Of a stretch of DNA of 64,000 bases, positions 10,715-18,534 are shown piece after piece. The notes under the pieces are model-generated. The model made no database searches. It was given only the letters and a program-made list of their open reading frames with translations, and was not told the origin of the DNA. This DNA comes from Prolixibacteraceae bacterium (GTDB taxonomy: Bacteria > Bacteroidota > Bacteroidia > Bacteroidales > Prolixibacteraceae), in contig JAQUIJ010000004.1 in the NCBI GenBank assembly GCA_028683385.1, forward strand, positions 213,416-277,415, read 5' to 3'. The translations under genes were made by a program, and so were the position numbers. Numbering within the stretch: the stretch's first letter is position 1; each line of letters opens with the position of its first letter.

Positions 10715-11087
10715 AATATTAAATTTAAAGTGTTTAATTGTTTTCGAACTTGCCAGTATGACGCAGGTATTTTGCATCGGTTACAAAATTTTTCAAAAAA
10801 GTGGGAAGTGCCTAAAGTGAGCTAAAGTTAGGAGTTGAAAATAGTTGCGGGTTACGGGTTTCAAGTTTCATGAACAGCTTCCGGCCTGTCTATTAATAAG
10901 CCTGCCTGAATAGAAGAGAAATCCATTGGACGAAAATTTTCATTCTTAGCCATTTATCAATTTAACTATTTAACCCTATTTTTCTACATCTTCAAATCTT
11001 CAAATTTCCAAATCCTCGAATATCTTTAGTTGTTTTTTTCTTTGAATACTGTAACCGCTTTTAAGAATCTGCGTCTATTACCTTAGA
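10715..11087. other. Divergent intergenic region with repeats
   Basis: 373 bases without a gene, between the DUF6249-like gene and the ECF sigma gene. It holds a short tandem repeat (gtgcctaaagtgagctaaag, 10808-10827), a gggttacgggtttcaagttt low-complexity piece, the TTCAAAT cluster at 10988-11013, and the ECF-type promoter motif at 11051-11077. I see no small ORF that I would support. Confidence 0.6.
11051..11077 (+). promoter_or_regulatory. ECF-type promoter candidate
   Basis: GTAACC (AAC at 11053-11055) is followed after 16 bases by CGTCTA (11072-11077), the -35/-10 pattern of ECF-dependent promoters. The start codon at 11088 is only about ten bases downstream, so the message would be nearly leaderless. 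Compare 3441-3464. Confidence 0.45.
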
Positions 11088-11663
11088 ATGAATAAAATCG
11101 ATGACATATACTACATTGAGGCTGTCAGGAAAGGCAATGTGCAGGCATTCTCATTTCTGGTTGAGAAGTATCAGAAACTGGTATATACATTGGCTTTAAA
11201 ATTACTGAAGAAGCCTGAAGAGGCTGAGGAAATGGCTCAGGATACCTTTATTAAGGCATTTCAAAAGCTTGATAGTTATGAAGGTAAATCGAAATTTTCG
11301 ACCTGGTTATACAGTATTACCTATAATGCATGTATTTCTGAATTAAGAAAGCGGAGGATTGAATTTAAATCGCTCGACGATCGGCAAATATCTGATCAGG
11401 ATGAACAGAAAATGCATGATTATTACAGGGAGACCAAAAAAGAAGATCAGGAAAAATATTTGAATTTGGCTCTGGCAAAATTGCCGGAAGATGATCAGGT
11501 ATTAGTCACTCTTTATTATTACGAGAATCAATCGATGGATGAGATAAGCCAGATTACAGGATTGACAGTAAGTAATATAAAAGTAAAGATTCATCGGGCA
11601 AGGAAACGAATGTATGTTCTGCTTCACGAAATGCTGAAAGAAGAAGTTTATTCTTTGATGTAG
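11088..11663 (+). CDS. ECF (sigma-70 family) sigma factor
   Basis: 191 residues. Region 2 (AFSFLVEKYQKLVYTLALKLLKKPEEAEEMAQDTFIKAFQKLDSY) and region 4 (LPEDDQVLVTLYYYENQSMDEISQITGLTVSNIKVKIHRARKRM) are both intact. The linker is long and acidic (ISDQDEQKMHDYYRETKKEDQEKY). It is followed after one or 58 bases, depending on the start chosen, by a two-helix membrane protein that probably controls it. This is a second system, distinct from the one at 2188-3413: the regulators are not alike. Confidence 0.92.
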   Translation: MNKIDDIYYIEAVRKGNVQAFSFLVEKYQKLVYTLALKLLKKPEEAEEMAQDTFIKAFQKLDSYEGKSKFSTWLYSITYNACISELRKRRIEFKSLDDRQISDQDEQKMHDYYRETKKEDQEKYLNLALAKLPEDDQVLVTLYYYENQSMDEISQITGLTVSNIKVKIHRARKRMYVLLHEMLKEEVYSLM

Positions 11664-11721
11664 GTTGGACGATGATGAATTTAAATTGTATTTGAATTTG
11701 AAAATATTGATATTTGAAACC

Positions 11722-12156
11722 ATGAATAAGCTTGACAAACAATTCGAACAAATGATGAAGGGAGCAAAAATTGACTCTCCTTCGGAAGATTTCAGGATTA
11801 AGGTGATGAGCAGGATTTTGGCTGAAGCAGCCGTGATACGGCGACCTTTGTTGCAGGACTACAAGCCGGTAATCAGTAACCGTACCTGGATCGTTTTAAG
11901 TGGAATCTTTGTTGCCCTGGTGTCTTTTGTTATTTTTCAGGCCATAAATGCAGCTCCATCGCAAGTCGATCAGGGTACTTTATCAACCTTGGCAGATTCT
12001 ATGTCGAAGGTAAATACATCTTTGGTGAAGAAGGGATTTGGTTTATTTTCCTCTATCCCAACAGTAGCCTATTTAATTGTACTGGCTTCATTATCACTAT
12101 GGACACTCGATTCATTTCTATCAAAACTAAAACATCATCCATCCAACATCGAATAA
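11722..12156 (+). CDS. Two-helix membrane protein, candidate sigma regulator
   Basis: 144 residues from the ATG at 11722 (MNKLDKQFEQMMKGAKIDSP); an in-frame TTG at 11665 would add 19 residues. The N-terminal part, FEQMMKGAKIDSPSEDFRIKVMSRI, resembles the N-terminal segment often seen in Bacteroidota proteins encoded after ECF genes. Membrane helices at about 54-72 and 110-130. No zinc motif. Anti-sigma function is inferred from position. The 3' end meets pdxH head-on, with four bases between. Confidence 0.65.
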   Translation: MNKLDKQFEQMMKGAKIDSPSEDFRIKVMSRILAEAAVIRRPLLQDYKPVISNRTWIVLSGIFVALVSFVIFQAINAAPSQVDQGTLSTLADSMSKVNTSLVKKGFGLFSSIPTVAYLIVLASLSLWTLDSFLSKLKHHPSNIE

Positions 12157-12160
12157 CCGA

Positions 12161-12799
12161 TTAGGGGGCAAGTCGGAAAATATCCCATGCTCCGCTTGAT
12201 TTTTGAAACGCAATCCGGTCGTGCAGGCGATTTGAGCGTCCCTGCCAGAATTCAAAATATTCAGGGCGAATAAGGAAACCACCCCAATGAGGTGGTTTTA
12301 TAATTTCGTGATCCTGAAAATAGTGCTGATAATGACTGAAGTTTTTGTCCAAAATCCCACGGTCTGAAATTACCTGACTTTGCGGTGAAGCCCATGCACC
12401 AAGCTGACTGTCTATTGGACGTGACTTGAAATAATCCACAGAATATTCTTCCGGAATTCGTTCAGTAACGCCTTTAATCCGAACTTGTCTTTCCATTTTA
12501 GACCAGAAAAAATTAACGGCAACATTGGGGTTTGCTGTTACTTGACTCCCTTTTTTGCTGTTGTAATTGGTGAAAAATACCAATCCTTCTGAGTTAATCT
12601 CTTTCAAAAGAACCACTCTTGAATCAGGAAAACCTTTGGCATCAACAGTTGAGAGCACCATGGCTGTTGGTTCCGGATTTTTCTCTTTGATGGCCGATTT
12701 CAACCATTCTTCTAATTGCCTGAAAGGATCTGAGTTGATTGTTTCTTCGGTGAGCTCAGATTTCTGATAATTGGTGCGTAAATCTCTTAGCATATTCAA
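12161..12799 (-). CDS. pdxH: Pyridoxamine 5'-phosphate oxidase
   Basis: 212 residues, normal length. It oxidises pyridoxamine- or pyridoxine-phosphate to pyridoxal 5'-phosphate using FMN and O2. Family features: LRTNYQKSELTEE at the N-terminus, PTAMVLSTVDAKGFPDSRVVLLKEI, FFTNYNSKKGSQ, RQVRIKGVTERI, and the C-terminal WGGFLIRPEYFEFWQGRSNRLHDRI with the FMN/PLP-binding QGRxxRLHDR. A single gene converging on the ECF operon. Confidence 0.96.
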   Translation of the reverse strand: MNMLRDLRTNYQKSELTEETINSDPFRQLEEWLKSAIKEKNPEPTAMVLSTVDAKGFPDSRVVLLKEINSEGLVFFTNYNSKKGSQVTANPNVAVNFFWSKMERQVRIKGVTERIPEEYSVDYFKSRPIDSQLGAWASPQSQVISDRGILDKNFSHYQHYFQDHEIIKPPHWGGFLIRPEYFEFWQGRSNRLHDRIAFQKSSGAWDIFRLAP

Positions 12800-12890
12800 A
12801 CAGTTGTGGTTTTCTATGCACTATAAAACAAGGGAAAATCAGTTTTGTTAACTCCGGAATATATGTAGTTAAACCTGATGCGCTTGATGA

Positions 12891-13109
12891 CTATTCTGAA
12901 AGTATCAATTCCGCTTGGTATCCGGCTGTTTTCATCACCGAAGTGATTTCTTCTGCACTAATTTCTTCAGTTTCTACAGTCATGATTTTGAGTGGATCTG
13001 TGGTGTCAACATTCCAGCTAATTATGCCTTTTAACTGATTCAAGTGCGGAGTTACGGTGGCGATACAACCACCACATTTTACATTGGTTTTGAATTTTAA
13101 TGTGTTCAT
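12891..13109 (-). CDS. CopZ-like HMA-domain metallochaperone
   Basis: 72 residues, a single heavy-metal-associated domain with the metal pair C12-G-G-C15 in NVKCGGCIATVTPHL and the end ITSVMKTAGYQAELI. It probably carries Cu(I) in the cytosol to CopA, encoded 87 bases upstream. The canonical Met two before the first Cys is replaced by Val (NVKCGGC), a common variant. It is last in the minus-strand copper group. Confidence 0.88.
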   Translation of the reverse strand: MNTLKFKTNVKCGGCIATVTPHLNQLKGIISWNVDTTDPLKIMTVETEEISAEEITSVMKTAGYQAELILSE

Positions 13110-13195
13110 TTTTTTTGAGTTTTTAAGTTTATTTTGAATTTATATATAGAGTTCCTAAGTTTTCAGACCGTTACCAACTGTAACGACTCCAACAA

Positions 13196-15418
13196 CTATT
13201 CTATGTCCAACTTCCTAAATTTCAGTCGTAAACTATTGCTGACCACTGATACTGAACTCATGGCCATTGCAGCTCCAGCAATCATCGGGTTGAGTAGATA
13301 TCCGGTGAATGGATAAAGCAATCCGGCAGCGATTGGAATACCGATGATGTTGTAAATAAATGCCCAGAAAAGGTTTTGTTTGATGGTTCGGATGGTTTGT
13401 TTCGAGAGTTCGATCGCTGTTGAAATGTATTCCAATCTTGACGAAACGATGGTCATTTTGGCCACATCCATCGCGATATCAGAACCGCTGCCCATGGCAA
13501 TACTCACATCGGCCTGCGCCATAGCGTGCGAATCGTTGATCCCATCACCGGCCATGGCAACCACCTTTCCTTGCTGCTGAAGGTTTTTGATGTATTCGGC
13601 TTTGTCTTCTGGCAAACAACTTGCCTTAAAAATGTCAATTCCGGATTTTTTGGCTACTGAACTAGCCGTGTGTTCATTGTCGCCGGTAAGCATATGAATT
13701 TCAATGCCGCTCCGTTTCAGCTTTTCAATAGCTGCACGCGATGAATCTTTTATCGGATCGGTAATGCCGATAATGGACAGAATTTGATTTTCTGCGCCAA
13801 AGAAAAGAACGGTTTTGGCCTGTACCTGCAAAGCGTCAGCAGTTTTTTTATCTTCCGGGGTGAGCTGAATTCCAAATTCATTCATCAAGAGTTCATTTCC
13901 AACAGCATATTTCGAATTCTGAACTGTTGCTAAAACTCCTCTTCCGGTTTTACTTTCGAAATGATTTAGTGGAATTGTTTGCACTCTTTCATTTCGTAAA
14001 ACTCCGGAAATTGCTTCAGCTAGTGGATGTTCCGATTGTGATTCGATACTCAGCAAGATTGATTTCAATACATCTGAATTTTCGTTTTTCCACAGAAAAT
14101 CGGTTACCTGAGGTTTTCCTTCAGTAATGGTTCCGGTTTTATCTAACACCAGCACGTTTATTTTGTGAGCCAGTTCCAGTCCATCGGCGTCTTTAATGAG
14201 GATGCCCAGTTCGGCACCGCGCCCGATTCCAACCATAATTGCGGTCGGAGTGGCCAAACCCAACGCACATGGACAGGCAATAATCAGAACGGAAACCATC
14301 GTGAGCAAAGCCTGTGGTAGCGCATTTTCGCCTCCCAACACCATCCAAGTGACAAAGCTGAAAATTGAAATCGAAATAACTACAGGAACGAAAATCGAAG
14401 CTACTTTGTCGACCAGTTTCTGAACCGGAGGCTTGCTTCCCTGTGCTTCCTGAACCATGCGAATGATACGGGCAAGCAGAGTTTCGCTACCTACTTTTTG
14501 AGCCTCCATTACAAAACTGCCTTTCTGGTTGATGGTTCCGGCGAAAACAGAGCTGCCTGCTGATTTCTCAACAGCCAATGGTTCGCCAGTAATCGAACTT
14601 TCGTCAACAAACGAAGTTCCTTCAAGTAAAACACCGTCAACCGGAATGCGTTCGCCGGGCTTTACACGAAGTTTATTCCCGATTTTAACTGCCGAAATGG
14701 GCTGAATTGATTCAATTCCAAAGTTCTCAACCAGCGTGACGGTATCGACCTGCAAGCCCATCAGTTTTTTGATGGCCGATGAAGTGTTGGCTTTGGCGCG
14801 TTCTTCCAACATTCGTCCCAATAAAATAAATACGATGATGACTGCCGATGCTTCGAAATACACTGGGGGATGACTGTCTCCAAACATCAGGAAATGTGGA
14901 AAAACCGTATTGAAAAGGCTGAATGTCCATGCTATTCCGGTGCTTAATGCCACCAGCGTGTCCATGTTGGTCTTGCCATGTTTGATTTGCTTGAAAGCTG
15001 TGATGTAAAAGCTTCTTCCGAACCAGAAAACAACCGGAGTTGAAAGTACAAGCATGATCCAGTTGGCAAATGGAAGGTTCATCATGAACATACCAATAAT
15101 CACAACCGGTAAAGTAAGGATTGCTGAAAAAATGGTTTTTTGTTTCAGAACCGCCGATTCGTGTTGCTTGATTTCTTCTTGCTGATCAGCTTCTTTTTCG
15201 TCTGAAATAAGATCATACCCAATGGATTGAATGACTTCGCGAAACGATTTTGGATTGGTGATTTCAGGATTATATTCAACCCAAACGCTGGATGCAGCAA
15301 AATTGACGGATGCATTGATGACACCTCGCTGAGCCTTCAGCATACTTTCGACACTAATTGCACATGAAGCACAGCTCATGCCGGTAACCGGAAAATTATT
15401 TTTGACTGTTGTTGCCAT
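13196..15418 (-). CDS. copA: Copper-translocating P1B-type ATPase
   Basis: 740 residues. It pumps Cu(I) from the cytosol using ATP. One N-terminal HMA domain with C16/C19 (GMSCASC), then membrane helices, TGEP at 277-280 (actuator), the transport motif C382-P-C384 (ACPCALGLATP), phosphorylated D426 (DKTGTITEG) and SEHPLA at 462-467. C-terminal helices include FWAFIYNIIGIPIAAGLLYP and MAMSSVSVVSNSLRL, the MSSxxVxxNxxR motif of Cu(I) pumps. Its promoter has a TAACTTTG -7 box on the minus strand (15435-15442) and a direct repeat upstream (15460-15489), a likely site for the adjacent AraC regulator. Confidence 0.96.
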   Translation of the reverse strand: MATTVKNNFPVTGMSCASCAISVESMLKAQRGVINASVNFAASSVWVEYNPEITNPKSFREVIQSIGYDLISDEKEADQQEEIKQHESAVLKQKTIFSAILTLPVVIIGMFMMNLPFANWIMLVLSTPVVFWFGRSFYITAFKQIKHGKTNMDTLVALSTGIAWTFSLFNTVFPHFLMFGDSHPPVYFEASAVIIVFILLGRMLEERAKANTSSAIKKLMGLQVDTVTLVENFGIESIQPISAVKIGNKLRVKPGERIPVDGVLLEGTSFVDESSITGEPLAVEKSAGSSVFAGTINQKGSFVMEAQKVGSETLLARIIRMVQEAQGSKPPVQKLVDKVASIFVPVVISISIFSFVTWMVLGGENALPQALLTMVSVLIIACPCALGLATPTAIMVGIGRGAELGILIKDADGLELAHKINVLVLDKTGTITEGKPQVTDFLWKNENSDVLKSILLSIESQSEHPLAEAISGVLRNERVQTIPLNHFESKTGRGVLATVQNSKYAVGNELLMNEFGIQLTPEDKKTADALQVQAKTVLFFGAENQILSIIGITDPIKDSSRAAIEKLKRSGIEIHMLTGDNEHTASSVAKKSGIDIFKASCLPEDKAEYIKNLQQQGKVVAMAGDGINDSHAMAQADVSIAMGSGSDIAMDVAKMTIVSSRLEYISTAIELSKQTIRTIKQNLFWAFIYNIIGIPIAAGLLYPFTGYLLNPMIAGAAMAMSSVSVVSNSLRLKFRKLDIE

Positions 15419-15434
15419 GACTTTATCTTTTTAG

Positions 15435-15489
15435 CAAAGTTAGAGGTCGGAGGCAACGAAAGTTTTATATAATTCCGTTATAAGTTTAT
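15435..15489 (-). promoter_or_regulatory. copA promoter with candidate operator
   Basis: TAACTTTG (minus strand, 15442-15435) fits the Bacteroidota -7 box, but no TTG lies 19-21 bases upstream. Instead there are two similar words in direct repeat on the plus strand, aagttttata (15460) and aagtttataa (15482), offset by 22 bases. A weak promoter with paired sites is what an AraC-type activator would use (inference). Confidence 0.4.
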
Positions 15490-15501
15490 AAAATTTACTG
15501 A

Positions 15502-16065
15502 TTATACCAGGTCAAGCGGGATGCGTTTATTCTCTTTTATCTGTTTGAAGTGCTTGGGAGTGAGCCCGGTGATCTTTTTAAATTGCGCAGAAAGGGCCGA
15601 CACGCTGCTATATCCAAGCTCCCAGGCAATCTCACTTAGGGTGAGTTCGTCGTAAACCAGCAATTCTTTCACCCGCTCAATTTTTTGGCTAATAATGTAT
15701 TTTTCGATGGTAACTCCGGTAACTTCCGAAAAAAGGTTGCTCAGGTAGTTGTAATCCTTATTCAGTTTTGATTCGATGTATGCCGAATAATTTATCTTGA
15801 TGTCTTCTTCATTTTTGTAGCGAATCAGTTCAATAACCAGCGTTTTAATTTTCTCAATGAGCTTACTTTTAGCATCGTCGATAAGCTCGAACCCGAATCC
15901 AGTGAGTTTTTTGCGTAAATTATCAAGTTCATCTTCTCCGATTGAACCTGCTGTTTCAACCTCACCTAAGGAGATGTGAAGCGGAGGATAATTCAATCCT
16001 TCGAACACTTGTTGCACCACCATAATGCAGCGGTTGCAAACCATATTTTTGATGTAAAAATTCAT
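15502..16065 (-). CDS. AraC-family regulator with N-terminal HMA-like metal motif
   Basis: 187 residues from the ATG at 16065 (MNFYIKNMVCNRC). A longer ORF to 16182 exists but runs through the 39-residue gene below in another frame, so the short form is preferred. Residues 1-70 resemble an HMA fold with the M-x-C-x-x-C motif (M8, C10, C13). The C-terminal AraC DNA-binding domain is complete: VKELLVYDELTLSEIAWELGYSSVSALSAQFKKITGLTPKHFK. It lies 83 bases upstream of copA on the same strand. It is likely a Cu(I)-sensing activator of the copper genes; sensing is inferred from the motif and position. Confidence 0.85.
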   Translation of the reverse strand: MNFYIKNMVCNRCIMVVQQVFEGLNYPPLHISLGEVETAGSIGEDELDNLRKKLTGFGFELIDDAKSKLIEKIKTLVIELIRYKNEEDIKINYSAYIESKLNKDYNYLSNLFSEVTGVTIEKYIISQKIERVKELLVYDELTLSEIAWELGYSSVSALSAQFKKITGLTPKHFKQIKENKRIPLDLV

Positions 16066-16085
16066 GGCTGATACGTAATGCCCTC

Positions 16086-16205
16086 TTATTTCTTTCTGAT
16101 TTTCATATAAATACCAATAACTACAACAAGAATTGCAATGCCAATAATCAAGCCCCAGCCCAATCCATTTTCCATTCCCCAACCATTATTCATTCCGTTC
16201 ATCAT
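16086..16205 (-). CDS. 39-residue Met/Asn/Gly-rich membrane micropeptide
   Basis: ATG at 16205 (a second ATG at 16202), TAA at 16086-16088. It is preceded by a good ribosome-binding site, AGGAGAAATTAC, which is rare in this window. The N-terminus, MMNGMNNGWGMENGLGWG, has four Met; one helix follows (LIIGIAILVVVIGIYM), then KIRKK. The positive-inside rule puts the Met-rich end outside. It is immediately upstream of the AraC gene with 20 bases between and probably co-transcribed. Comparable tiny membrane peptides are seen in copper loci of Bacteroidota, but I cannot name a family. The role may be Cu(I) binding at the membrane surface (inference). Confidence 0.65.
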   Translation of the reverse strand: MMNGMNNGWGMENGLGWGLIIGIAILVVVIGIYMKIRKK

Positions 16206-16375
16206 GTAATTTCTCCTAAACTATAAAATTAGATTTTCATTCCTAAATTCAACCTTCTACTCTGGATGAGTTTTCAATGATCGAAGGTGTGAACACTGAG
16301 TCAGAAAATGTTACACAATTCAGGAATAGAGTTACATCATTCACACATTTAGAGTTTTAACGATTGATAAAACGA

Positions 16376-16408
16376 ACTGATCCGATGATTTCGATTCATC
16401 GGATCAGT
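16376..16408 (-). terminator. Terminator after the DUF302 gene
   Basis: actgatccgatga (16376-16388) pairs perfectly with tcatcggatcagt (16396-16408) over 13 bp; on the minus strand the stem is followed by TCGTTTTATC. It ends the cus transcript before the separate 39-residue/AraC unit. The rest of 16206-16440 shows no gene. Confidence 0.7.
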
Positions 16409-16440
16409 ATAAAATATGGTTTGAAAACAGCAATACAAGC

Positions 16441-16857
16441 TTAAACCAACCCAAATGATTCGACCCCCGTATGCAATGATTCAATCACCCGCTCGAGTTT
16501 CGTTTTAATTTCTGCCGCAAGTTTGGCAAGTTTAGGATTTTCAACGGCCATCATCGATGCAATTGGGTCAACGGCTGCCACCTCGATTACATTTTTGCCC
16601 AATTCCTGTATAATCACATTACAAGGAAGCATAGTTCCAATTTTGTCTTCGCTTTGCAGCGCTTTGTAGGCGTAGGCCGGATTACACGCGCCCAGAATGG
16701 TATATCTTCTGAAATCGACATCCAGTTTTTCTTTTAGCTTTTCGTGGATATTAATTTCTGATAACACTCCAAATCCTTCAATTCCAAGTGATTCTTTCAC
16801 CCGATCAATAGCCTGTTCAAAAGTAGCGTCGATTTTTTTACTGATGTAGTACTTCAT
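16441..16857 (-). CDS. DUF302 protein
   Basis: 138 residues: MKYYISKKIDATFEQAIDRVKESLGIEGFGVLSEINIHEKL, then FRRYTILGACNPAYAYKAL and LPCNVIIQELGKNVIEVAAVDP. These are the conserved blocks of DUF302, with Cys in LGACNP and LPCNVI. Such proteins are often next to copper or other metal efflux genes; the function is not established. It follows the CusB-type adaptor gene by 53 bases and ends at a terminator. Confidence 0.88.
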   Translation of the reverse strand: MKYYISKKIDATFEQAIDRVKESLGIEGFGVLSEINIHEKLKEKLDVDFRRYTILGACNPAYAYKALQSEDKIGTMLPCNVIIQELGKNVIEVAAVDPIASMMAVENPKLAKLAAEIKTKLERVIESLHTGVESFGLV

Positions 16858-16910
16858 AGTTTCTAGTTTTTATCATGTTTACATCATAACAAACCTATTG
16901 GGCATTAGTT

Positions 16911-18524
16911 TTATTTTCGGTACAAACAACACTCCGGAAGTTCCTTGTAAACATCATCAGTCGCTTTATATTTCTCAGTATCGTGACCAACTTTGGCTAT
17001 TGCTTTCTGTATCCCATCCGAATTTGTCCTTTTGCCATCAAACTCAACATGAAGCATTTTGGTTTCTGTGCTCCAATCGGCTAAAGTTACTCCTGAAACC
17101 GATTTGGCGGCTGTTTCAATCCGGTCTTTACACATCTCACAGTTTCCAGAAACCTTGATTTGTATTTTAGTGAGGGTTTCACTTGGAGTGAAGCCCTCAC
17201 TTGTTTCTGACGTACTTCCCATATCCATTCCCGGCATTGATGATACTTTGCCACCTTCCTGCCTGTCTGCCGAAGATTTATCGGAGGCGGAATTCATCAT
17301 GCTCGGTTTGCCTTCCAGTTGGGCGGCTGCATCAACACTAAATGCTCCTTCAGTAACAATTTCTTCTCCATCCATCAGTCCACTGGTCACTACAATGCTA
17401 TTTCCAAGTTTCGGTCCCAGTTCAATTTCACGGAGTTTAAATATGGGATCATCACCCGGCTGTTTGACGTAAACTACCGAACGTTTGCCGGTCCAAAGGA
17501 CGGCTGAACCGGGAATAACCAACTTATCTTTAAATTCATTGAGGTTCGATTTTACGATTCCGGTAGCAAACATTTCGGGCTTTAGTTTTGCTCCCGGATT
17601 ACTCATTTCTAATCTTACTTTGGCTACGCGGTTCACAGGATCAATCACCGGATCGATGAACATGATTGTTCCCGAATAAGCAACTCCCGGCAACGCCTGA
17701 ATGGTAAAATCTACCTTATCTCCTTTTTTCAGGAAAGGTAGATCGCTTTCGTAAGCATCGAACAAGATCCAAACCCGCGAAAGATCAGAAACTTCATAAA
17801 GAACTGAACCCTGACTAACGTAGTCGCCATTATTGACTCTGCGGGCAGTAACAATTCCGCTGGCAGTCGATTCCACTTCCATATTGGTCCGTACTTTGTC
17901 CGAATTTTCGATTTCTTCAATTTGTTTATCAGTTAACTTCCACTGTCGCAGCTTCTCTTTTGCCGCTTCGTAGATTTCGGGCTGAGATTGTTTTGTTTTG
18001 GCTGCTTCGAGCAATTCCTGCTGTGCAGTAATGAGTTCAGGAGAATAAATTAGGGCTAATGGCTGACCTTTTGCAATCATTTCACCGGTGAAGTTCACCA
18101 TCAGCTTTTCTATTCTTCCGGGAATATATGCAACCTGGTTTTTCAGCAAACGCTCGTCAGCCTGAACTTTTCCATAGAGACGAAGTTCTTTAACCGGATT
18201 TTGTGTACTTACAATGGTGGTTAATACATTGGCCAAAGCAGCCGATTCTTTTGTGAAATGCACTACTCCGGAATCTGAATCTGAAGCGCTGCTTTGAACG
18301 AGCGGAATGAGGTCCATGCCGCAGATAGGGCATTTACCTGGTTCATCCATCCTGATTTGCGGATGCATGGAGCAAGTCCAGATTTCAGCTTTTTTTTCTT
18401 CAACCGAATGATTATGTGTTTCTTCCTTTTTATATGAAGAATGAAAAACAGCCCATCCGATAAACAGTCCGATTACGATAAAAAAACTGTTTCGAAAAAA
18501 TTGATTTGAAAATATCTTTTTCAT
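16911..18524 (-). CDS. CusB-type periplasmic adaptor with metal-binding domains at both ends
   Basis: 537 residues. An N-terminal membrane anchor (12-28) precedes a heavy-metal-binding YHS-like finger (C51, C65, C68 in WTCSMHPQIRMDEPGKCPIC). Residues about 95-410 are the membrane-fusion core (NQVAYIPGRIEKLMVNFTGE, the helical hairpin, GIVTARRVNNGDYVSQG, ALPGVAYSGTIMFIDPVID). From residue 456 the protein carries an extra HMA domain (GNCEMCKDRIE, C462/C465) ending in LPECCLYR (C532/C533). This tail matches the separate secreted protein at 24099-24440. It links CusA to TolC and passes Cu(I)/Ag(I). The HMA tail suggests added metal capture. Confidence 0.93.
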   Translation of the reverse strand: MKKIFSNQFFRNSFFIVIGLFIGWAVFHSSYKKEETHNHSVEEKKAEIWTCSMHPQIRMDEPGKCPICGMDLIPLVQSSASDSDSGVVHFTKESAALANVLTTIVSTQNPVKELRLYGKVQADERLLKNQVAYIPGRIEKLMVNFTGEMIAKGQPLALIYSPELITAQQELLEAAKTKQSQPEIYEAAKEKLRQWKLTDKQIEEIENSDKVRTNMEVESTASGIVTARRVNNGDYVSQGSVLYEVSDLSRVWILFDAYESDLPFLKKGDKVDFTIQALPGVAYSGTIMFIDPVIDPVNRVAKVRLEMSNPGAKLKPEMFATGIVKSNLNEFKDKLVIPGSAVLWTGKRSVVYVKQPGDDPIFKLREIELGPKLGNSIVVTSGLMDGEEIVTEGAFSVDAAAQLEGKPSMMNSASDKSSADRQEGGKVSSMPGMDMGSTSETSEGFTPSETLTKIQIKVSGNCEMCKDRIETAAKSVSGVTLADWSTETKMLHVEFDGKRTNSDGIQKAIAKVGHDTEKYKATDDVYKELPECCLYRK

Positions 18525-18534
18525 GTGATCTGTT

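Noticed and set aside
16065-16182. Longer N-terminus for the AraC regulator
   Set aside because: It would overlap the 39-residue gene in another frame and adds a Cys/Trp-rich stretch unlike any AraC protein; the ATG at 16065 begins exactly at the HMA-like motif.
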